Assembly: GCA_009916335.1 (NCBI GenBank) | Contig: SAAR01000013.1 | Location: forward strand, 1-25,473 | Source: Erysipelotrichia bacterium | GTDB lineage: Bacteria > Bacillota_I > Bacilli_A > Erysipelotrichales > Erysipelotrichaceae | Reading direction: 5' to 3' | Length of the DNA stretch: 25,473 nucleotides | Part shown: positions 1 through 8,016 of the stretch, one piece after another | How positions within the stretch are numbered: position 1 is the stretch's first letter | Layout: the number at the start of each line of letters is the position of its first letter | Program-made: the position numbers and the translations under genes | Notes under the pieces: model-generated | What the model saw: only the letters and a program-made list of their open reading frames with translations | What the model was told of the DNA's origin: nothing | The model's database searches: none

Positions 1-40
1 TTATTAAATTTTGGAAGTATTTTAAGCAAACAAAAAAGGA

Positions 41-418
41 ATGAAACTGACCCCGCAAGCAAATTTAAAATTTAAAACTTATGGAGAACAAGAACTAAAA
101 ATGTTTTCTGCACCAAAAACTAAAAGTATAAATCATACTGATAAAGTTTATTTGCGTGGGTGTCTTTCTGGATTTTTTATAGGGGATGGATTTAGATATA
201 GTAAAACCAAGATTATGTTTAGATTGAAAAAATTAAGAAAAATTGAATATATTTCTAAAATTCTTTCAGAATTATCTATTTCTTATAATACAACCGTTAC
301 TAAAAATAACGTAACTCAAATCAGTTTCATTGATAATGGGGAGTTTAATGTATTTTATGATAAAGTTGGTTTAAAAACAATACCTTATGATATTAATTTA
401 GATGAATTATTTTTATAA
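41..418 (+). CDS. LAGLIDADG-like homing endonuclease domain protein, small or remnant
   Basis: A 125-residue ORF. Residues 42-50 (LSGFFIGDG) fit the LAGLIDADG pattern with the conserved L, G and final D-G, and are followed by a basic stretch rich in K and R (about 58-70) and an I/L-rich helix ending near 80, as expected for a single-motif homing endonuclease fold. LAGLIDADG proteins are DNA endonucleases encoded free-standing, in introns or inside inteins; single-motif forms act as homodimers. A single motif in 125 residues is short even for that class, so it may be a remnant. The start is uncertain: the GGA next to ATG 41 is too close to serve as a ribosome binding site, and ATG 101 (preceded by GGAG at 83-86, 14 nt away) would still keep the whole motif. 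The host gene, if any, lies outside the window. Family call is from motif reading only. Confidence 0.45.
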   Translation: MKLTPQANLKFKTYGEQELKMFSAPKTKSINHTDKVYLRGCLSGFFIGDGFRYSKTKIMFRLKKLRKIEYISKILSELSISYNTTVTKNNVTQISFIDNGEFNVFYDKVGLKTIPYDINLDELFL

Positions 419-495
419 TAAGCTATCAGTGAGATATTAAAAATAAGTGAGGGTAACTTTTATTTGTTTAAGATTATTTTTTTAAGGGGATTTAT

Positions 496-2718
496 ATGAA
501 AAAGCAGAAAAATTTTTACATAAACATCATTATCACGATTGCGATGCTTGTCATTTTTCTTTTGTTTTTCACATACCAATTTAAAGAACAATCCGAAACG
601 AAAGTGTTGAACACACTAGCAGAAATATCTGATCAAAGTGTTAGAATTATTGAAAATGAAGTAGAAGAAAATAAAAAGTTGTTAATTAATATTGCGACTT
701 TGCTTGAACAACAAGAAGTGTATGATGAAGATGCTTTGATTGCGATGTTAAGACCAGTAGATAAACAAAATGGATTTAAACGTATGGGACTTGTTTATGC
801 AGATCATCGTATTTATTCTACCGTTAACGATATGTTTATCTTAACCGATCAACAATATACACGTTTTGAAAAGGCGATGGCAGGAGAAACAACAGTGAGT
901 GATGTGATTAAAGATTTCGCCGATGGTAATAGTGTAAATGTGTATACGACACCAGTTCATTTTAAAAATGGCACAAATTGTGTTCTTTTTGGGACTTTTT
1001 CTACGGATTATTATCGTGAAAATTTATCTGTTTCTTCATTCAAAGGAAATGGTTATAGCTATGTTATCAAAGAAAATGGTGATTGTGTTTTAGGTTCAAG
1101 CAATCCACTAGGCATTCCATTTGATAACTTTTATAAACAGATGAAAATTATTTCTGCCCATAATACAAGTACGATGGATATGTTGGCAAAACAAGTAAAA
1201 CAGGGGAAAAGTGGAGTTGTTTCCTACATACGAGAAGATGGAGATCGCTATCTATATTATCAACCGTTAAATATTAATGATTGGTATTTATTAAGTGAGA
1301 TTCCTGTCAGTGTTGTGGAAAATCGAGTGAATGGTATGTTAGTGCTTGCTTATGGTTTAATGGCATGTTGCACATTTGCGATTGTCTATTTAGCATTTCG
1401 TATTATTCATATGAATAACAAACACCACAAGAACATTGATAATATGCTTTTTGTCGATGATGTAACAGGTTATGCATCAAAAGTAAAGTTTCATATCGAC
1501 GTAACAAAGTTATTAGAAAAAAGTAAAAAACAATATGCAATTGTATGTTTAAACATTAAAAAATTTCAAAATATTAATGATTTATATGGTTATGAAGAAG
1601 GTAATTTAGTGTTGTGTACAATTATGGAAACACTTGCGACGCACTTATATGCAAATGAGTATGCTGCTCGCTTTGATGCCGATCACTTTGTGGCTTGTTT
1701 AACGTATGAAACAAAAGCACAACTACATGAGCGAGTGGTTGCACTAATCAAAGAAATACAAAATAAAAGCGATCATCGTCATTCTGATACGCCTTACCAA
1801 ATTAAGTTGATTGCAGGTATTTATCCAATCGAAAAACAAGATATTTCTTTGCAAACGATGATTGATCGTGCCAACAGTGCATTGCGTAATGCCTATGAGG
1901 ATTTAGATTTTTGTAAGTTTTATGATGATACGATTCGTAAACAGGCATTGTTGCACAAAGAAATTGAAGATTGTTTTGAAGGTGCTTTAGAACATCGCCA
2001 GTTTCAAGTGTATATGCAACCAAAATGGAATGTGCATAAGGAATGTTATGAAGGAGCAGAAGCATTAGTGCGTTGGATTAAAGATGGTGTGATGTGGCAA
2101 TCTCCCTCTATCTATATTCCTGTTTTAGAAAAAAGTGGACAGATTCTTGAATTAGATGAATACATCTTAAAAGAAGTTTGTCGCTTTATTAAAACAATGT
2201 TGCAAAAGGGGTATAAAGTAGAACCGATTTCCATTAATGTATCAATGTTGCATTTATATCGTTTAGACTTTGTCGATGCTTATTTAAAGATTATTGATGC
2301 AGCTCATGTTCCTTATGAATTAATTCAATTAGAAATGACAGAAACAGCTATTTTTACGAATACTTCTGTTTTAGTTAATATTTTAGGACAGTTTAGAAGT
2401 CGTGGTATTAAAATATTGATGGACGATTTCGGTAGTGGCTATTCTTCTATTAATTTGTTGCAAAATATGCCGATTGATATTTTAAAAATAGATAAATCGT
2501 TAATTGATGATGTTGTCTATAATCATAAAGGAAAACGCATTGTAGAAATTACAATTGAGTTAGCCCATTCATTAGGTATGGAGGTTGTTGGTGAAGGCTT
2601 AGAAAGTAAAATACAATATGATATGTTAAAAACTATTAATATTGATTATGTTCAAAAACATTATTTTGCGAAAGCCATTTCCCTTGAACAATACGAAAAA
2701 GAGTATGTAAAAAAATAA
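496..2718 (+). CDS. Membrane c-di-GMP phosphodiesterase with degenerate GGDEF and intact EAL domain
   Basis: 740 residues. A membrane segment at about 8-27 and another near 280-302 flank an extracytoplasmic sensory region of about 250 residues that looks Cache-like. Next comes a GGDEF domain (about 315-470) in which the signature at 394-398 reads DADHF instead of GGDEF, so cyclase activity is unlikely; it may still bind GTP or act as a regulator. The C-terminal EAL domain keeps the catalytic set: EAL at 522-524, INVS, LEMTE, MDDFGSGYSS, LKIDKS, GEGLE and a terminal VQ. It should hydrolyse c-di-GMP to pGpG at the inner face of the membrane in response to an outside signal. AAGGGG at 483-488 lies 7 nt before ATG 496. 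It appears monocistronic, ending in the hairpin at 2721-2769. The ligand cannot be told from sequence. Confidence 0.88.
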   Translation: MKKQKNFYINIIITIAMLVIFLLFFTYQFKEQSETKVLNTLAEISDQSVRIIENEVEENKKLLINIATLLEQQEVYDEDALIAMLRPVDKQNGFKRMGLVYADHRIYSTVNDMFILTDQQYTRFEKAMAGETTVSDVIKDFADGNSVNVYTTPVHFKNGTNCVLFGTFSTDYYRENLSVSSFKGNGYSYVIKENGDCVLGSSNPLGIPFDNFYKQMKIISAHNTSTMDMLAKQVKQGKSGVVSYIREDGDRYLYYQPLNINDWYLLSEIPVSVVENRVNGMLVLAYGLMACCTFAIVYLAFRIIHMNNKHHKNIDNMLFVDDVTGYASKVKFHIDVTKLLEKSKKQYAIVCLNIKKFQNINDLYGYEEGNLVLCTIMETLATHLYANEYAARFDADHFVACLTYETKAQLHERVVALIKEIQNKSDHRHSDTPYQIKLIAGIYPIEKQDISLQTMIDRANSALRNAYEDLDFCKFYDDTIRKQALLHKEIEDCFEGALEHRQFQVYMQPKWNVHKECYEGAEALVRWIKDGVMWQSPSIYIPVLEKSGQILELDEYILKEVCRFIKTMLQKGYKVEPISINVSMLHLYRLDFVDAYLKIIDAAHVPYELIQLEMTETAIFTNTSVLVNILGQFRSRGIKILMDDFGSGYSSINLLQNMPIDILKIDKSLIDDVVYNHKGKRIVEITIELAHSLGMEVVGEGLESKIQYDMLKTINIDYVQKHYFAKAISLEQYEKEYVKK

Positions 2719-2720
2719 GG

Positions 2721-2769
2721 ATATTGAAAAACCTTCGTTAGCATTAATGCAATGAAGGTTTTTCAATAT
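2721..2769. terminator. Bidirectional terminator between the EAL gene and the MATE gene
   Basis: A perfect 16-bp inverted repeat (2721-2736 with 2754-2769), extendable by three more pairs including a G-T wobble. A-runs and T-runs inside the arms give a U-rich 3' tail in either direction. The right arm lies within the last codons of the convergent MATE gene. Confidence 0.85.
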
Positions 2770-4099
2770 TTTTGATTTCAGGATTGTTATAAAACGCATA
2801 TATTAACTGTAATGTCATTAATATCCAAATGATTGGTTCACAAATACATACACCTAGATAATCTAGTAAAGGGATAAGAAGTATAACGAATACGATTTTT
2901 CCTAGTAGTTCAATGATACTGAAAACCAGTGGAATCACTTTTTTTCCTAATCCTTGTAAAGCACTGCGTAAAATTAATAATGGACCTAAAACGAAAAAGA
3001 AAGGAATATTGATCGCTAAATACAACGTCGCAGTATTGACAAGTTCCACTTTTGTGGAGCCTGAGATAAAGCTGACAAAATCAGCGGCAAACATAAAATT
3101 AATAATAGTGATGATGAAACACCAAAAAGAAGAAAGAATGATGGCTTTTTTTACTCCTTCTTTCACTCTTACCATATGATTCGCCCCTTTATTTTGTGAG
3201 GTGAAGGTTGCACTGGCACTAGCTAGTGTAGAAAGGGGCATACTCATAAAAGCAGTAAGTTTTCTTGCTGTTGTATGAGCGGCGATTGTCAATGTACCAA
3301 AGGCATTGATTGCTCCTTGTAAGATTAATGTTCCTAACGATACAATGGAAAGCATTAAACCCATTGAGCTTCCTTGAAAAATCATATCTTGATACAGCTT
3401 TTTATTCATGATAAAAGCACTTTTAGTAATCGTTAGTATCGGACATTTTTTAATGATGTATAGAATGCAAATAATGGCTGAAACAGCTTGTGAAATAAGG
3501 GTAGCAATGCCTGCTCCAGCAACCCCCATTTGTAAGGTAACGACAAACAATAAATCCAATCCAATGTTTAAAAAAGAAGTAATTAATAAAACAATTAAAG
3601 GGGTTATACTATTGCCGATTGCTCGTAATAGTCCAGCGGTTAAATTATATGCAACACTGACACCTACTCCCATGCAGATAATAAAAATATACTCATGTGC
3701 TTGTTGGATAATTTCAGCTGGGGTATTGAGCATGGTTAAAAATGGATAAAGGATAAATACACTAAGTAACATAACAATAATTGTTAAGATGGCACTTAAG
3801 ATAATGGAAGTAGCCACACTTTGTTTTAAATGTGTTTCATCTTTTGCCCCAAAATACTTCGCAACAACAATGGAAAAACCACTACCAACACCGATTGTAA
3901 AACCAACGATTAATTCATAAATGGCACCACTTGCTCCGATGGCTGCTAATGCTTGATCCCCTAAGAAGTTTCCTACAATCATTGTATCGACAGTGTTATA
4001 CAGTTGTTGGAATACACTTGCTAGAAAAATAGGAAAAGCAAAGGCTAGTAATTGTTTTGTAATATTTCCTTGTGTTAAGTCAAATGTTTTATGATTCAT
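2744..4099 (-). CDS. MATE family multidrug efflux transporter
   Basis: 451 residues from the chosen start, typical for MATE exporters (about 450). The N-terminus (LTQGNITKQLLAFAFPIFLASVFQQLYNTVDTMIVG, given here only as the family's hallmark region at about 9-44) and about twelve hydrophobic segments match MepA/DinF-type Na+ or H+ coupled antiporters, which export cationic drugs or metabolites across the cytoplasmic membrane. Start choice: an in-frame ATG 12 nt upstream (4111) exists, but its own GGGGG run is well placed as the ribosome binding site for ATG 4099, so 4099 is preferred. A matching promoter lies at 4151-4123. The gene is divergent from the HAD cluster and its 3' end runs into the shared terminator. 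The substrate is not predictable. Confidence 0.9.
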   Translation of the reverse strand: MNHKTFDLTQGNITKQLLAFAFPIFLASVFQQLYNTVDTMIVGNFLGDQALAAIGASGAIYELIVGFTIGVGSGFSIVVAKYFGAKDETHLKQSVATSIILSAILTIIVMLLSVFILYPFLTMLNTPAEIIQQAHEYIFIICMGVGVSVAYNLTAGLLRAIGNSITPLIVLLITSFLNIGLDLLFVVTLQMGVAGAGIATLISQAVSAIICILYIIKKCPILTITKSAFIMNKKLYQDMIFQGSSMGLMLSIVSLGTLILQGAINAFGTLTIAAHTTARKLTAFMSMPLSTLASASATFTSQNKGANHMVRVKEGVKKAIILSSFWCFIITIINFMFAADFVSFISGSTKVELVNTATLYLAINIPFFFVLGPLLILRSALQGLGKKVIPLVFSIIELLGKIVFVILLIPLLDYLGVCICEPIIWILMTLQLIYAFYNNPEIKNIEKPSLH

Positions 4100-4122
4100 A
4101 GATACCCCCATTTACCACATCA

Positions 4123-4151
4123 ATTTTAATGAAAATTTAACAACTTTGCAA
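4123..4151 (-). promoter_or_regulatory. Sigma-A type promoter for the MATE gene
   Basis: On the reverse strand TTGCAA (4151-4146), a 17-nt spacer, then TAAAAT (4128-4123). This places initiation about 17 nt before the start codon region, just upstream of the G-rich ribosome binding site. Confidence 0.6.
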
Positions 4152-4171
4152 TCATTTGTTGTGGAAAGGAA

Positions 4172-4200
4172 TTCAATTTATTTTTTATTTACGTTATAAT
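4172..4200 (+). promoter_or_regulatory. Promoter for the first HAD gene
   Basis: A perfect TATAAT -10 (4195-4200) with a weak -35 (TTCAAT, 4172-4177) at 17-nt spacing. It lies 25 nt before ATG 4226. Confidence 0.6.
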
Positions 4201-4225
4201 AGAAATAATAAATGAGGTGGAAGAA

Positions 4226-5098
4226 ATGATAAAACTTTTTATTAGCGATTTTGATGGGACATTATTAGATGATATGCATATGTTAAGTGAAGAAACCACG
4301 CAAGCGATTCATGCATTACGAGCAAGTGGTGTTTCCTTTATGCCAGCGAGTGGACGTGATTATACAGCGATTCAACAGATTATGCAACCAATTGGAGTGA
4401 AAGTGAAATGTATTGCTTTAAATGGAGGAGAATTTTTTGATAATGCAGGGAAGGTTTTGATTTCCTATAAGCTAGCGAAGGAAAAAACGTTAGAGGTGCA
4501 TAAGATTATTGATAAATATGATGTGATTACGGATTATTACTTGGAGAATGATCGTGTTACGCTTGTACAAAACAATGTCAAAGCAACGTATTTAGATTAT
4601 TATATGCGTTCGGCAAAAAAACCAATGAAAGATATTTTGCATTTATTTAGAGAACTAGATTTTGATAATGTTGTTGTTAGTGTCAACGACATTAATCGTG
4701 TAGCAGAAGTAGGGGTTGTAAAAATTGAATCACAGTTTGCCGATTTAGAGGAACGTCGTAAGTGATTAAAGGAATTAGAAACGATTGAGGGAATTGCTGT
4801 AACTTCTTCTTATGGTAGTAATGTGGAAATTTTAAGTGCTAAATCAACAAAAGGGGATATGGCAGAATCAGTGTGTGAATTATATGGTTATCAAAAAGAG
4901 GAAATTGTTGTGATTGGTGATAACTATAACGATATGAGTATGATTACTCGCTTTCCTAATTCCTATGCAATGGGGAATGCTGTGGCAGAAGTAAAAGTAG
5001 CTGCAAAATACCAAGCAGATACGAATCGTAATCATGGGGTAGCAAAAGTAATGTATGAAGTGATAGAGCGAAATAAAAGGGAACAAAATAAAAAATAA
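4226..5098 (+). pseudogene. Cof-type HAD phosphatase interrupted by an in-frame TGA
   Basis: Reads as one Cof/YidA-type HAD phosphatase except for TGA at 4763-4765 (codon 180 of 290). Both halves are in the same frame with no indel. The first 179 codons hold motif I (DFDGTLL) and motif II (PASGRDY) plus most of the C2 cap; the remainder holds the motif III lysine (STKGDM) and motif IV (GDNYNDMSM). The full span is 290 codons counting the stop, essentially the length of the third paralogue (290 residues), and in alignment the stop sits opposite F or V. The start is ATG 4226 with GAGGTGG at 4215-4221; an upstream in-frame GTG 4217 lies inside that site. Either half alone lacks catalytic motifs. 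It could be a recent pseudogene, a sequencing error, a readthrough product or a split enzyme. TGA is a real stop elsewhere (end of leuC), so recoding to Trp is unlikely. Confidence 0.8.
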
Positions 5099-5109
5099 GA
5101 AAAAATTAG

Positions 5110-5140
5110 GAAAAGTAATAATTTTTACTTTTCTTTTTTT
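5110..5140 (+). terminator. Rho-independent terminator after the interrupted HAD gene
   Basis: A 9-bp A+T-rich stem (5110-5118 with 5125-5133), 6-nt loop and a following T7 run. It separates the first HAD gene from the next, which has its own promoter. Confidence 0.7.
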
Positions 5141-5173
5141 AATCAATCACAAGAATTTAGCGTGTTAAAGGTT

Positions 5174-5202
5174 TTGTCATAACATTATATTTAGTGTATA
5201 AT
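5174..5202 (+). promoter_or_regulatory. Strong sigma-A promoter for the second and third HAD genes
   Basis: TTGTCA (5174-5179), a 17-nt spacer and a perfect TATAAT (5197-5202). A GGAGG ribosome binding site follows at 5220-5224. Confidence 0.75.
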
Positions 5203-5229
5203 GCTTACTGTATCAGGTTGGAGGTAGTT

Positions 5230-6087
5230 ATGATAAAATTATTCGTTAGTGATATTGATGGAACATTAATCAATGAAAAGCATGAATTGGCGAAAGAAAC
5301 ACAAGTGGCAATTACAAAACTTAGAGAAGCAGGTATTTCCTTTATGTTAGCTAGTGGTCGAAATTATGAAGGGATTATGGAAGCCATTAAAGTGATGGAT
5401 ATTAGCATTAAATGTATTGCGTTAAATGGTGGCGACTATCGTGATAATGATGGAAAAAGTATTATCACTTATCCTCTTGAAGATGATAAGATAGATAAGC
5501 TATATGCGATTATTGAAAATAGTGATGTTACAATGGAATATTATTGTGCAGAAGGGAATTATACACAAATTGATCAGGATAAATTAGTAGATACTTATAT
5601 AAAAAACTTTATGGTCATGTTTGATCTGAATTATGCAAAAGCGAGTAAGTTTATCAAAGAATTAAATATTAGTGAATATATGACAACAGAGAAAGATTTA
5701 AATGAAATACGAAAGCATCAGTTAATTAAGTTAGAATTTCATTTCTTAGATATAGCAGAGAAAAATCGTGTTTATGATTTGTTGAAGCAGATTGATGGGA
5801 TTCATTTAACGAGCTCTGCACCTTTGAATATTGAAGTAACTCATGAAAAAGCAACCAAAGGAAATATGGTTGAGGCAGTATGTGAGTTTTATGGCTATCG
5901 TAAAGATGAGGTCGTTGTTGTTGGCGATAGTGCCAATGATTTAAGTATGTTAACACGTTTCCCTAATTCCTATGCGATGGGGAATGCCAATCAAAATATT
6001 AAAGATGCGGCTACACACGTTTGTGCAGACAATGCTCATAATGGAGTAGCACAAATTATTAATCAAATTTTAGAAATGCAATCATAG
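5230..6087 (+). CDS. Cof-type HAD-IIB family phosphatase (second paralogue)
   Basis: 285 residues, normal for Cof/YidA-type soluble phosphatases acting on sugar phosphates or related small phosphoesters with Mg2+. All four HAD motifs are visible: nucleophile motif DIDGTLI near the N-terminus, LASGRN as motif II, ATKGNM with the motif III lysine, and GDSANDLSM as motif IV; the C2 cap lies between motifs II and III. ATG 5230 is chosen because GGAGG at 5220-5224 sits 5 nt upstream and homology begins exactly there; an earlier in-frame start (5194) would fall within the -10 element. It has its own promoter and is followed after 21 nt by the third paralogue, so the two are probably co-transcribed. 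The physiological substrate cannot be inferred. Confidence 0.88.
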   Translation: MIKLFVSDIDGTLINEKHELAKETQVAITKLREAGISFMLASGRNYEGIMEAIKVMDISIKCIALNGGDYRDNDGKSIITYPLEDDKIDKLYAIIENSDVTMEYYCAEGNYTQIDQDKLVDTYIKNFMVMFDLNYAKASKFIKELNISEYMTTEKDLNEIRKHQLIKLEFHFLDIAEKNRVYDLLKQIDGIHLTSSAPLNIEVTHEKATKGNMVEAVCEFYGYRKDEVVVVGDSANDLSMLTRFPNSYAMGNANQNIKDAATHVCADNAHNGVAQIINQILEMQS

Positions 6088-6108
6088 TTAAACAAAGGGG
6101 GGATTCAT

Positions 6109-6981
6109 ATGATTCGTTTATTTATTTCTGATTTTGATGGAACACTATTAAATCCAGCTCATATCATTGATGAAGAAACAAAAGAAGCGATTGATACTTT
6201 ACGAGCAAATGGGGTTTCTTTTATGCCAGCAAGTGGTAGAGATTATTTAATGATTATGAATGAAATGGATAAAATAGGGTTAAAACCAAAATGTATTGCG
6301 TTAAATGGTGGGGCATTTTACGACAATGATGGACACATGAAAATTAGTAATCCAATTGGTAAAAAACAATTATTAGAAATAGTCAGTATGTTAGAAGGAT
6401 ATGATATCGATGTTGTTTACTTTGCAGATGATGGTAGAAATGTGAATTTAGATGCATCGATGAAACAGTTTATAATGAATAAACACTTTGCACAAAAAGA
6501 ATTTCAAGATGATATAGAAAAAAACAATTTTCATCATCTGTTAAAAACGATATATGAACATACTATCTTTGAACCTAACATTGAAAAGATATTAGCAAAA
6601 ACAATTACTAAAATTGATTTATCGTTTCACAATATGAATTTGCGTGCTGATTTTTGGCAACGTCTATCACAGATTGATGGCATTGTCGTTACTTCTTCGA
6701 TTGGACATAATTTAGAAATTAATTCTACTTATGCCACTAAAGGACATATGGCGAAGAAAATTTGTGAAATGTATGGTTATCATGAAGATGAAGTAGTGGT
6801 AATTGGAGATGGGATCAATGATTTATCCATGTTGATGATGTTTCCTTGTTCCTATGCGATGGGTAATGCTAGTGAAGAAGTGAAGAAACATGCAAAACAT
6901 ATTGCTTTAAGTAATGGGGAACATGGTGTTGCGAAAGTGATGTATGAAGTCATTGCACAAAATAAAAAGATGAAAAAATAA
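6109..6981 (+). CDS. Cof-type HAD-IIB family phosphatase (third paralogue)
   Basis: 290 residues. Motif I DFDGTLL, motif II PASGRDY, motif III ATKGHM and motif IV GDGINDLSM are all intact, with a C2-type cap between II and III, so this should be an active Mg2+-dependent small-molecule phosphatase. Its motif I and II text matches the interrupted first paralogue more closely than the second does, suggesting that the first and third are the closer pair. A purine-rich site (AAAGGGGGG) precedes ATG 6109. It is the last gene of a two-gene unit with the second paralogue and ends in the hairpin at 6981-7028. Substrate unknown. Confidence 0.88.
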   Translation: MIRLFISDFDGTLLNPAHIIDEETKEAIDTLRANGVSFMPASGRDYLMIMNEMDKIGLKPKCIALNGGAFYDNDGHMKISNPIGKKQLLEIVSMLEGYDIDVVYFADDGRNVNLDASMKQFIMNKHFAQKEFQDDIEKNNFHHLLKTIYEHTIFEPNIEKILAKTITKIDLSFHNMNLRADFWQRLSQIDGIVVTSSIGHNLEINSTYATKGHMAKKICEMYGYHEDEVVVIGDGINDLSMLMMFPCSYAMGNASEEVKKHAKHIALSNGEHGVAKVMYEVIAQNKKMKK

Positions 6982-7028
6982 AAAGGTTTGTTGTACATAT
7001 CATTAGGATATTGTATAACAACCTTTTT
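6981..7028. terminator. Bidirectional terminator between the HAD cluster and the methyltransferase gene
   Basis: Left arm 6981-6997 pairs with right arm 7012-7027 through about 15 pairs with one bulged T and one G-T wobble. A-run and T-run flanks serve both convergent genes. The left arm begins at the last base of the third HAD gene. Confidence 0.75.
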
Positions 7029-7031
7029 GTT

Positions 7032-7916
7032 TTATTCTTTACTTTCCCATCTTCCATAAATACCACAAGGAAGAATGGTGTTTGTTTTCGTAATAGGCAA
7101 GCCGATTTCCCCTGTTTGAATTAACCCGTTTGTATGTCTTGTTGCGATGGTTGCATGTAACAAGTTTTCTAATACGGTTGCACTAAACCCTGTTGTATAA
7201 GAGTTGATGATAAAAAACAATGGTTCCTCATCTAAAATTTCTAAGCATGCTTTTACTAATGGATATAACTGTTCTTCAATTTTCCACAGTTCACCATTAG
7301 GACCTCGTCCATAGCTTGGGGGATCCATAATAATCGCATGGTAAGTTCTGCCTCTACGTTTTTCTCGTTGTACAAATTTAACAACATCATCGACGATAAA
7401 ACGAATTTTACGATCGTGTAAATGCGATAATTCCATGTTTTCTTTTGCCCATGCGACCATTCCTTTACTAGCATCAACATGGACAACTTCACTAGCGTTA
7501 GCGTAGGCACAAGCCATGGTTGCCCCTCCTGTATAAGCAAATAGGTTTAATACACGAATTTCACGATTTGCACGTTTAATCTTATCCATCATATAATCCC
7601 AGTTTGCTGCTTGTTCTGGGAAAATACCAGTATGTTTAAAACCAGTAGGGGATACCTTAAAGGTTAATGGTCCATATTGAATGGTCCACTTTTCTTTTAC
7701 TTTTTTTATATATTCCCAGCTTCCACCACCTTTTTTAGAGCGATGATAATGGGCATGTGGATGCTTCCAAAGTGTATCTTCGTTTACAATAGGCCAAATC
7801 GCTTGTGGATCAGGGCGGCGTAAGATAACATCTTTCCAGCGTTCTAACTTTTCACCATTTCCTGTATCAATGCATTCATAATCCTGCCAGTTATTTGCGA
7901 CTAAATTATAGTTCAT
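7032..7916 (-). CDS. Class I SAM-dependent methyltransferase, RlmI/RlmK-like catalytic domain
   Basis: 294 residues. Motif I is NLFAYTGGAT (124-133), the acidic SAM-binding strand end is HVDAS (146-150), and motif IV is DPPSYGRG (198-205). This is the Rossmann methyltransferase core seen in the RlmI/RlmK group of 23S rRNA cytosine/guanine methyltransferases, but the N-terminal PUA domain of RlmI is absent and is replaced by about 100 residues of a different character (WxxxxxRRPDPQAIWP region). Members of this family act on rRNA or sometimes other nucleic acids; the target here is not determined by sequence. AAGGAGAG lies just upstream of ATG 7916, and a TATAAT element lies at 7948-7943 on the reverse strand. 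The gene is divergent from the AlaX-like gene. Confidence 0.82.
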   Translation of the reverse strand: MNYNLVANNWQDYECIDTGNGEKLERWKDVILRRPDPQAIWPIVNEDTLWKHPHAHYHRSKKGGGSWEYIKKVKEKWTIQYGPLTFKVSPTGFKHTGIFPEQAANWDYMMDKIKRANREIRVLNLFAYTGGATMACAYANASEVVHVDASKGMVAWAKENMELSHLHDRKIRFIVDDVVKFVQREKRRGRTYHAIIMDPPSYGRGPNGELWKIEEQLYPLVKACLEILDEEPLFFIINSYTTGFSATVLENLLHATIATRHTNGLIQTGEIGLPITKTNTILPCGIYGRWESKE

Positions 7917-8016
7917 AGTTGCTCTCCTTTAAAAACGTTCTCATTATAACACGAAAAAACATATTTTAACACTCGATTCTGTGGTAAAATAATGACAACA
8001 GATTGAGGTGGAAAAA

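Noticed and set aside
1802..2065. Long antisense open frames inside the EAL gene and in several other genes
   Set aside because: They have no ribosome binding sites or recognisable protein features and mirror the codon pattern of the real genes on the other strand.
4763..4765. TGA read as tryptophan through a changed genetic code
   Set aside because: leuC ends at TGA in the tight ATGA overlap with leuD, and the 24266 gene also ends at TGA; the paralogues carry F or V, not W, at the aligned place.
4763..4830. Selenocysteine insertion at the in-frame TGA
   Set aside because: The site is in the cap region away from catalytic residues, no stable hairpin of bacterial SECIS type follows directly, and the paralogues have no Cys there.
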